From Tomitella biformata AHU 1821 (GTDB lineage Bacteria; Actinomycetota; Actinomycetes; Mycobacteriales; Mycobacteriaceae): a DNA stretch of 64,000 nt. The stretch spans positions 62,001-126,000 of the forward strand of contig NZ_BAVQ01000080.1 of NCBI RefSeq assembly GCF_000524475.1, written 5' to 3'. A program made the position numbers and the translations under genes. This document shows positions 56,370-64,000 of this stretch, piece after piece; the stretch's first letter is position 1; every line of letters starts with the position of its first letter. Under the pieces are notes generated by a model, which saw only the letters and a program-made list of their open reading frames with translations, was not told the origin of the DNA and searched no databases.

Positions 56370-57956
56370 GTGCCGACCGCCGCGACTGGCGGCCAGCGCG
56401 GCGTGTCGGGATATTCCCAGAAGACTGCCCGCAAGCCCTCTGGGAACCCCTTGCGGGACCCCCGGGACAAGCGGCTCCCGAGGATTGCCGGGCCTTGCAG
56501 CCTGGTGATCTTCGGGGCCACGGGCGACCTCGCCCGCAAGAAGCTGCTGCCCGCCATCTTCGACCTCGCCGCGGCGGGCCTGCTGCCGCCCAGCTTCGGC
56601 CTGGTCGGCTTCGCCCGCCGAGACTGGACCGATGAGCAGTTCCGAGAGTTCGTCCTCGACTCGGTGAAGGGCCACACCCGCACCCCGTTCCGGGCCGCCG
56701 TGTGGGAGCGGTTGGCCGAGGGCATCCGCTTCGTGCAGGGCTCGTTCGACGAGAGTCCCGCCTTCGACCGGCTCGCGACCACGCTCGCCGAGCTGGACCG
56801 GGAGCGCGGCACCGCCGGCAACCACGCGTTCTATCTGGCCATCCCCCCAGACTCCTTCCCCACCGTGTGCACCCGGCTCCACGAGCACGGCCTGGCCGAG
56901 CAACTGCGCAAACGCTGGCGCCGCGTGGTCATCGAGAAGCCCTTCGGCCACGACTTGGAGAGCGCCCAGGAGCTCAACAGCGCCGTGAACGAGGTCTTCC
57001 CGGAGGACAACGTCTTCCGCATCGACCATTACCTCGGCAAGGAGACGGTCCAGAACATCCTGGCTCTGCGCTTCGCGAACCAGCTCTTCGACCCGATCTG
57101 GAACGCCCACTACGTGGACCATGTGCAGATCACCATGGCGGAGGACATCGGGCTCGGCGGTCGCGCCGGCTACTACGACGGGATCGGCGCCGCGCGCGAC
57201 GTCATCCAGAACCACCTCCTCCAGCTGCTGGCGCTGACTGCCATGGAGGAGCCGATCAGCTTCGAGCCCAGCGAGATCCAGTCCGAAAAGGTCAAGGTGC
57301 TCTCGGCCACGCGGCTCGCAGAGCCGATCGCCGAGACCAGCGCCCGCGGGCAGTACACCGACGGCTGGCAGGGCTCCGAGCACGTGTGCGGGCTGCAGGA
57401 CGAGGAGGGGTTCGTCACCGGCTCCACCACGGAGACCTTCGCGGCAATCACCCTCGAGGTGGACACCCGCCGCTGGGCGGGAGTGCCGTTCTACCTGCGC
57501 ACCGGCAAGCGCCTGGGCCGACGGGTCACCGAGATCGCCGTCGTGTTCAAACGCGCACCGCACCTGCCGTTCGACGCGACCATGACCGAGGAGTTGGGGC
57601 AGAACGCGCTTGTCATCAGGATCCAGCCCGACGAGGGCATCACCATGCGATTCGGCTCCAAGGTGCCGGGCTCGAGCATGCAGGTGCGCGATGTCAACAT
57701 GGACTTCAGCTACGGGCAGGCCTTCACCGTGTCCTCGCCCGAGGCATATGAGCGGCTGATCCTCGACGTGATGCTCGGTGAGCCCTCCCTGTTCCCATCC
57801 AACGCAGAGGTCGAGCTCTCCTGGGCCATCCTGGACCCCGCGCTGCGCGAGTGGGCCGAGGCCGGCACTCCGGACCCGTATGAATCCGGCACCTGGGGTC
57901 CCGCCTCCGCGGACCAACTGTTGGCTCGCAGCGGCCGGGAATGGCGGCGACCATGA
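56370..57956 (+). CDS. zwf: Glucose-6-phosphate 1-dehydrogenase
   Basis: 528 residues from GTG at 56370. The NADP motif is IFGATGDLARKKL, the active site is RIDHYLGKE, and VIEKPFGHD is also conserved. It makes 6-phosphogluconolactone and NADPH. In actinobacteria its activity depends on OpcA, encoded by the overlapping next gene (ATGA). Confidence 0.97.
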   Translation: MPTAATGGQRGVSGYSQKTARKPSGNPLRDPRDKRLPRIAGPCSLVIFGATGDLARKKLLPAIFDLAAAGLLPPSFGLVGFARRDWTDEQFREFVLDSVKGHTRTPFRAAVWERLAEGIRFVQGSFDESPAFDRLATTLAELDRERGTAGNHAFYLAIPPDSFPTVCTRLHEHGLAEQLRKRWRRVVIEKPFGHDLESAQELNSAVNEVFPEDNVFRIDHYLGKETVQNILALRFANQLFDPIWNAHYVDHVQITMAEDIGLGGRAGYYDGIGAARDVIQNHLLQLLALTAMEEPISFEPSEIQSEKVKVLSATRLAEPIAETSARGQYTDGWQGSEHVCGLQDEEGFVTGSTTETFAAITLEVDTRRWAGVPFYLRTGKRLGRRVTEIAVVFKRAPHLPFDATMTEELGQNALVIRIQPDEGITMRFGSKVPGSSMQVRDVNMDFSYGQAFTVSSPEAYERLILDVMLGEPSLFPSNAEVELSWAILDPALREWAEAGTPDPYESGTWGPASADQLLARSGREWRRP

Positions 57957-58915
57957 TCATCGACCTGCCCGACACCTCCACCGCCATCGTGATCCGGCGC
58001 CTCTATGAGATCCGCGAGGCTGGCGGCGCCGTGACGCTCGGCCGCGTGCTCACTCTCGTTGTGGGAGTCGACGACGGCTGGTCCACGGAGGAGTCCATCG
58101 AGGCCGCCAACGAGGCCAGCCGCGAGCACCCGTGCCGCGTCATCGTGGTGACCATGTCTCCTCCCGACGCTGCGCCGTCCCGCTTGGACGCCCAGATCCG
58201 GGTGGGCGCAGACGCCGGGGCCTCCGAGGTCATTCTGCTGCACCTGAGCGGACCGCTGGCCGAGCACAGCGACAGCGTCGTGCTGCCCTTCCTGCTGCCG
58301 GACACCCCGGTGGTGACCTGGTGGCCGGGCACCGGCCCCGACCGGCCGGCGGATGCCCCACTCGGCCGGCTGGCCAAGCGGCGCATCACCGGACCTACCC
58401 TCGGCGATCCCCGCGCGGTCCTGCGGCGCCGCCAGATCGGCTATAGCGCCGGCGACACGGACCTTGCCTGGTCCAACGTGACGCAGTGGCGGGCCCTGCT
58501 GGCCTCCGCCATCGAGCATCCCCGCTTCGGTCCGATCGATAGCGCCGTGGTCAGTGGCCCCGTCACCGACGCGTCCACGGAGTTGGTCGCCGGCTGGCTC
58601 GCCGCCACGCTCCGCGTCCCCGTGACCCGGAGGGTGGGGACCGAGCGAATCGAGCTGACGGCCGCCGGCGAATCGGTGGCGATCGCCCGGCTCAGCGACC
58701 ACCTCGCGGTGCTCTCGCGGCCAGGCGAGCATGACAGCCGGGTGGCCCTGGGCCGCCGGGCCATCTGGGATTGCCTCGCGGAGGAGATGCGCCGCCTGGA
58801 CCCAGACGAAATTTACGAAAATGCGCTAGCCGGTCTGTCGCAGGTCCTCTACGAGGAAGCCCCCGATGGGGACAGTCACGACGGGCCCTTGGAGACGAGG
58901 GATCTCACACCATGA
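57953..58915 (+). CDS. opcA: OpcA, allosteric effector of glucose-6-phosphate dehydrogenase
   Basis: 320 residues from ATG at 57953, overlapping zwf. MIIDLPDTSTAIVIRRLYEI, PDTPVVTWWPG and FGPIDSAVVSG match the OpcA family of cyanobacteria and actinobacteria, which activates or assembles Zwf. No catalytic motif. Its stop overlaps the pgl start (ATGA). Confidence 0.95.
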   Translation: MIIDLPDTSTAIVIRRLYEIREAGGAVTLGRVLTLVVGVDDGWSTEESIEAANEASREHPCRVIVVTMSPPDAAPSRLDAQIRVGADAGASEVILLHLSGPLAEHSDSVVLPFLLPDTPVVTWWPGTGPDRPADAPLGRLAKRRITGPTLGDPRAVLRRRQIGYSAGDTDLAWSNVTQWRALLASAIEHPRFGPIDSAVVSGPVTDASTELVAGWLAATLRVPVTRRVGTERIELTAAGESVAIARLSDHLAVLSRPGEHDSRVALGRRAIWDCLAEEMRRLDPDEIYENALAGLSQVLYEEAPDGDSHDGPLETRDLTP

Positions 58916-59655
58916 CCCACACCGAATTACTCCGCTTCCCCGATCAGGGAGCGCTCGTCGCCGACGCCGCGCAGCGGCTGACGACGGCCATCGCGGAGGC
59001 CCAGGACCAGCGCGGGATCGCCCGCATCGTGCTGACTGGGGGCGGCGCGGGCATCGCGCTCCTGGCGGCGCTGCGCGAGTCCGCCGCGGACATCGACTGG
59101 CAGCACATCGAGTTCTATTGGGGAGACGAGCGCTTCCTGCCTCCGTCCGACCCCGAGCGCAACGAGGTCCAAGCCCGCAAGGCGCTGCTCAACCATGTGC
59201 CTGTCGACCATATGAAGGTGCACCCGATGCCCACCGACTCTGGCCAGTTCGCCGGTGACGTGGACGCGGCCGCCGAGTTCTACCGGCTGCACCTGCCCAC
59301 CGCGGTGGACTCGGAGGGCGTCCTCTCGCCCCTCTTCGACGTGCATCTCCTGGGCATGGGCGGGGAGGGCCACGTGAATTCGATCTTCCCCGACTCCCCC
59401 GCCGTGCATGAGGCCGAGGCGACCGTGGTGCCCGTCCGCAATTGCCCGAAGCCCCCGCCGACGCGCATCACCATGACCTTGCCCCTGGTCCGCCGCAGCG
59501 CGCAGGTGTGGCTGCTGGTCGCCGGCGCGGAGAAGGCCGTGGCGGCCGCCGCCGCGATCAACGGCGCGAGCCCCGTCGACATCCCGTCGGCCGGCGCGCT
59601 CGGCGTGGAGCAGACCCTGTGGTTCCTGGACGAGGCGGCGGCAGCGGACCTCTGA
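58912..59655 (+). CDS. pgl: 6-Phosphogluconolactonase
   Basis: 247 residues from ATG at 58912, overlapping opcA. It has LTGGGAGIALLAAL, EFYWGDERFLPPSDPERN and LGMGGEGHVNSIFP, the last with the catalytic His of the DevB/NagB-like family. It hydrolyses 6-phosphogluconolactone made by Zwf. It ends the operon, and a long hairpin follows. Confidence 0.96.
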   Translation: MTHTELLRFPDQGALVADAAQRLTTAIAEAQDQRGIARIVLTGGGAGIALLAALRESAADIDWQHIEFYWGDERFLPPSDPERNEVQARKALLNHVPVDHMKVHPMPTDSGQFAGDVDAAAEFYRLHLPTAVDSEGVLSPLFDVHLLGMGGEGHVNSIFPDSPAVHEAEATVVPVRNCPKPPPTRITMTLPLVRRSAQVWLLVAGAEKAVAAAAAINGASPVDIPSAGALGVEQTLWFLDEAAAADL

Positions 59656-59662
59656 CGCAGAA

Positions 59663-59742
59663 CGCCCCCGTTTTATTGGTTCGCCGCGCTTACAAGTGCG
59701 GTAAACCAATAAAACGGGGGCGAACTCGTTTATGCGGGCTGC
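59663..59742. repeat. Dispersed intergenic hairpin element, inverted copy; bidirectional terminator
   Basis: CGCCCCCGTTTTATTGGTT at 59663-59681 pairs perfectly over 19 bp with 59704-59722. On the minus strand the flank reads CCCGCATAAACGAGTTCGCC and resembles CCCGCAAATGAGTTCGCT of the element at 39843. It lies between the convergent pgl and secG genes and probably terminates both. Confidence 0.75.
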
Positions 59743-59975
59743 TACTGGTACTTGACCACGAGGCCGATGCCCACGATCGCGATGAACCAGATCACGGCGG
59801 TCAGGACGGTGAACCGGTTGAGGTTCTTCTCAGCCACAGTCGAGCCAGACAGGTTCGAGGCCATGCCGCCGCCGAACAGCGTGGACAGGCCACCGCCCTT
59901 GGCGCGGTGCAGCAGGACAAGCGCGATCATCAGCAAACTGGTGACAACGACCAGGATTTGGAGAAACAGTTCCAT
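59742..59975 (-). CDS. secG: Protein translocase subunit SecG
   Basis: 77 residues from ATG at 59975; the longer frame upstream is not conserved. Two membrane helices at about 3-22 and 55-74 flank the conserved loop LLHRAKGGGLSTLFGGG. It supports the SecYEG channel. It follows tpiA, as in other actinobacteria. Confidence 0.95.
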   Translation of the reverse strand: MELFLQILVVVTSLLMIALVLLHRAKGGGLSTLFGGGMASNLSGSTVAEKNLNRFTVLTAVIWFIAIVGIGLVVKYQ

Positions 59976-60063
59976 GGCGGTTCTGTGCTGCCCTTCTAGC
60001 TGTGGGTGGTGGTCTGGACATGCTACCGCGTGCCGGCCCGCAGGCCGACACGCAGCACCAACA

Positions 60064-60849
60064 TCACGGCAGCGGGCCGCCGGCCGCAATCGCGGACAGA
60101 GTCGCGAACTCATCGGCCTTGAGGGATGCCCCGCCGACGAGCGCGCCGTCGACATCCGTCTGCGCCACGATCTCGGCCACGTTCTTCGAGCTGACCGAGC
60201 CGCCATAGAGAATCCGAATCCCGGCGGCAACCTCCGCGTTCGCGATCTCGCCGATCACCTCGCGGATGGCCGCGCACACCTCCTGCGCGTCGTCGGGGGT
60301 GGCCACGCGACCGGTGCCAATGGCCCAGACTGGCTCATAGGCGATGACGCTGGCCGCGATCTGCTCCGCACTCAGGCCCGCGAGCGAGCCGCGGATCTGC
60401 GCGACGCAGTGCGCGACGTGCGCACCCTTCTCGCGGACCTCGAGGCCCTCCCCGACGCAGACGATCGGCGTCATCGAGTGCTCCAGCGCGACGGCGGCCT
60501 TCTTGGCCACCAGCGCGTCATCCTCGCCGTGCATCTCGCGACGCTCGGAGTGGCCGACAATCACATAGGTGCAGCCGAGCTTCGCCAGCATCGCGCCGTT
60601 GATCTCGCCGGTGTACGCGCCGGACGCGTGCGCCGAGACGTCCTGGGCGCCATAGGTGAGCAAGAGCTTGTCGCCCTCGATCAACGTCTGGACGCTGCGG
60701 ATGTCCGTGAACGGCGGGATCACCGCAACGTCCACCTTCTCGAAATACTTGTCCGGCAGGGAGAAGGAGACCTTCTGCACCAGTGCGATGGCCTCAAAGT
60801 GGTTGAGGTTCATCTTCCAGTTGCCGGCGATCAGCGGCTTTCGCGCCAT
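60064..60849 (-). CDS. tpiA: Triosephosphate isomerase
   Basis: 261 residues. AGNWKMN with the Lys, GHSERR with the catalytic His, [10 protein letters not shown] with the catalytic Glu, and [10 protein letters not shown] are all intact. It interconverts dihydroxyacetone phosphate and glyceraldehyde-3-phosphate. It follows pgk by nine bases. Confidence 0.97.
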   Translation of the reverse strand: MARKPLIAGNWKMNLNHFEAIALVQKVSFSLPDKYFEKVDVAVIPPFTDIRSVQTLIEGDKLLLTYGAQDVSAHASGAYTGEINGAMLAKLGCTYVIVGHSERREMHGEDDALVAKKAAVALEHSMTPIVCVGEGLEVREKGAHVAHCVAQIRGSLAGLSAEQIAASVIAYEPVWAIGTGRVATPDDAQEVCAAIREVIGEIANAEVAAGIRILYGGSVSSKNVAEIVAQTDVDGALVGGASLKADEFATLSAIAAGGPLP

Positions 60850-60858
60850 GAGACGTGC

Positions 60859-62094
60859 CTACCCTTCAGTCGATTCGGAGGCCGAGGCCTCCAGGACGGC
60901 CAAGCCGGGCAATTCCTTGCCCTCCAGGTACTCCAGGGATGCGCCGCCGCCGGTGGAGATGTGGCTGAAGCCGTCCTCCGGCAGGCCGAGCGCGCGCACG
61001 GCCGCCGCGGAGTCGCCGCCGCCGACAACGCTGAACGCGCCCTTGGCGGTGGCCTCCACGATCGCCTCCGCGACGCCGCGGGTGCCCGCCTCGAAGGCCG
61101 CGAACTCGAACACGCCCATCGGGCCGTTCCAGAACACGGTCTTCGCCGCCTTGAGCACCGCCGCGAACCGGTCGACGGACTTTGGGCCGATATCCAGACC
61201 CATCCAGCCGTCGGGAATCTGGCTGGCGCTGACGGTCTGGGTGTTCGCGTCGGCGGCGAAGCCGTCCGCGACCACGATGTCCGCCGGCAGGTGGATCACG
61301 TCGGCGTACCGCTCGAGGAGGTCCTTGCAGGTGTCGATCATCTCCTCCTGCAGCAGCGAGGTGCCCACCCCGAGGCCCTGTGCGGCGAGGAACGTGAAGC
61401 ACATGCCGCCGCCGATGACGAGGGTGTCGACCTTCGGCGCGAGCGCCTCGATCACCGCCAGCTTGTCGGAGACCTTGGAGCCGCCGAGCACGACGGCGTT
61501 GGGCCGGTCCGTGTCGCTGGTCAGGCGCAGCAGCACCTCGACCTCGTCGGCGACCAGGCCGCCGGCGTAGCACGGGAGCAGCTTCGCGATGTCGTAGACC
61601 GAGGCTTGCGCGCGGTGCACGACCCCGAAGCCGTCGGACACGAACGCGCCGTCCTCGCCGGTCAGCGTCGCCAGTTCGCGGGCGAGCCCGGTGCGCTCCG
61701 CATCGTCCTTGCTGGTCTCGCGGGGGTCGAAGCGGATGTTCTCGAGGAGCATCACGTCACCCTCTGTGAGGCCCTCGGCGCGCGCCTGCGCGTCGATGCC
61801 GACCACGTCGGAGGCGAGCTGGACGTAGCGGTCCAACTCCTCGCCCAGCGCCGCCGCGACGGGCTCGAGGGAGAGCGCGGAGTCGACCTTGCCGCCGGGG
61901 CGACCCAGGTGCGCCATGACGATCACCTTCGCGCCGGCGTCGGCCAACGCGGCAATCGTCGGGGCGGAGGCGATGATCCGACCGCGGTCGGTGATCGAGG
62001 AACCTGTAAGCGGCACATTGAGGTCGGAGCGCACCAGAACGGTGCGCCCCGACACTCCGGCCGCCAGCAGGTCCTGCAGCGTCTGCACAGCCAT
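60859..62094 (-). CDS. pgk: Phosphoglycerate kinase
   Basis: 411 residues. [28 protein letters not shown] and the nucleotide loop [11 protein letters not shown] are present. It transfers phosphate from 1,3-bisphosphoglycerate to ADP. It lies between gap and tpiA in one operon. Confidence 0.97.
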   Translation of the reverse strand: MAVQTLQDLLAAGVSGRTVLVRSDLNVPLTGSSITDRGRIIASAPTIAALADAGAKVIVMAHLGRPGGKVDSALSLEPVAAALGEELDRYVQLASDVVGIDAQARAEGLTEGDVMLLENIRFDPRETSKDDAERTGLARELATLTGEDGAFVSDGFGVVHRAQASVYDIAKLLPCYAGGLVADEVEVLLRLTSDTDRPNAVVLGGSKVSDKLAVIEALAPKVDTLVIGGGMCFTFLAAQGLGVGTSLLQEEMIDTCKDLLERYADVIHLPADIVVADGFAADANTQTVSASQIPDGWMGLDIGPKSVDRFAAVLKAAKTVFWNGPMGVFEFAAFEAGTRGVAEAIVEATAKGAFSVVGGGDSAAAVRALGLPEDGFSHISTGGGASLEYLEGKELPGLAVLEASASESTEG

Positions 62095-62116
62095 ATCTAT
62101 TTCAGACCTGTCTTAC

Positions 62117-63422
<1,306 letters not shown>

Positions 63423-64000
63423 TCATTCGTCGTCCAGTAGCTCGGCGGTGACCGCCGACTCCGTGTCCGGGATCCCCACCTGCTGGGCCTTGCGGTCCGC
63501 CATCGAGAGCAGGCGGCGGATCCGGCCGGCGACGGCGTCCTTAGTCATCTGCGGATCGGCCAGCTGGCCCAGCTCCTCGAGCGAGGCCTGCCTGTGCGCA
63601 ATCCGCAGCTCGCCCGCCGCGGCGAGGTGGTCCGGCACCTCCGGGCCGAGGATCTCGAGAGCCCGCCTGACCCGGGCGGCAGCGGCCACGGCGGCGCGTG
63701 CGGAGCGGCGCAGGTTCGCGTCGTCGAAGTTCGCGAGGCGATTCGCGGTGGCCCGCACCTCGCGCCGCAGACGGCGCTCCTCCCAGATCAGCCGCACATC
63801 TCGAGCCCCCATCCGCGTGAGCAGCTCCCCGATCGCCTCGCCGTCGCGGATCACGACCCGGTCCGCGCCCCGCACCTCGCGTGCCTTCGCTGCCACGCCG
63901 AGCCGGCGGGCAGCGCCGACGAGCGCCAGTGCGGCCTCTGGTCCGGGGCAGCTGATCTCCATTGCGGAGGAGCGACCGGGTTCGGTGAGCGAGCCGTGCG
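63423..64000 (-). CDS. whiA: Sporulation/division regulator WhiA, 5'-truncated by the window edge
   Basis: The frame is open from 63423 to the end of the window; the last codons on the right read [20 protein letters not shown], inside the WhiA protein rather than at its start. About 192 C-terminal residues are seen, including [20 protein letters not shown] and the helix-turn-helix region [20 protein letters not shown]. WhiA is a LAGLIDADG-derived DNA-binding protein found across Gram-positives, tied to cell division. It is followed by a 289-base gap and then gap, as expected for this group. Confidence 0.95.
   Translation of the reverse strand, partial: HGSLTEPGRSSAMEISCPGPEAALALVGAARRLGVAAKAREVRGADRVVIRDGEAIGELLTRMGARDVRLIWEERRLRREVRATANRLANFDDANLRRSARAAVAAAARVRRALEILGPEVPDHLAAAGELRIAHRQASLEELGQLADPQMTKDAVAGRIRRLLSMADRKAQQVGIPDTESAVTAELLDDE

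Overview
This is a high-GC actinobacterial chromosome segment. Gene content and order point to a mycolic-acid-producing member of the Mycobacteriales outside Mycobacterium. The two conserved blocks follow the order known from M. tuberculosis. The first is hemH-inhA-fabG (mabA)-VWA-DUF58-moxR-ripA-Rv1476-like, then acn and its TetR regulator. The second is the ABC-F gene, sufT-U-S-C-D-B-R, mptB, an ABC exporter, qor, ctaB, tkt-tal-zwf-opcA-pgl, secG, tpi-pgk-gap and whiA. The genus cannot be fixed from the sequence alone; an alkane hydroxylase and a lycopene cyclase would suit a Dietzia-, Gordonia- or Tomitella-like organism, but this is a guess.

Layout. 1-13.5 kb is accessory. It holds a 5'-truncated unknown gene, a conserved unknown gene, an Ltp-repeat lipoprotein, a 1.4 kb zone of gene remnants (LuxR pieces, a GH79 C-terminal domain, a broken exported protein), a cell-wall cluster of two penicillin-binding-protein-like lipoproteins plus a DacB-type carboxypeptidase, a two-component system, a Vgb-like propeller protein and an M23 peptidase lipoprotein. 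13.5-22 kb carries mycolate, haem and envelope functions on the minus strand. 22-30 kb carries aconitase with its AcnR-like repressor, two membrane proteins, a frameshifted Tat-exported hydrolase and an ABC-F protein. 30-39.8 kb is an insertion relative to the mycobacterial order. It contains a low-GC FemAB-like gene, alkB, an SDR, a lycopene cyclase, a zinc-finger FBP protein, a fused CrtR-like hydroxylase/ferredoxin reductase and a PucR regulator. 39.9-46.6 kb is the complete suf operon with SufR. 46.7-52.7 kb carries mannan synthesis, an ABC exporter, a quinone reductase and haem O synthase. 53-64 kb is the pentose-phosphate and lower glycolytic block, ending in whiA, which runs off the window.

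How the parts fit. The suf genes build Fe-S clusters under SufR. The AcnR-like repressor has recognisable operators both at acn and at its own gene. The tkt-tal-zwf-opcA-pgl operon supplies NADPH and pentoses and sits next to gap-pgk-tpi. Most notable are (i) the CrtR-type hydroxylase fused to its own FAD/NAD/[2Fe-2S] reductase about 0.8 kb from a lycopene cyclase, (ii) a 26-codon micro-ORF resembling an NHLP (nitrile-hydratase-like) leader, translationally coupled to a PBP-like lipoprotein, (iii) a small family of dispersed intergenic hairpin elements, one copy carrying a duplicated 3' end of sufT, and (iv) a possible Cys-rich N-terminal extension on haem O synthase. No tRNA, rRNA, CRISPR array or intact insertion sequence was recognised.
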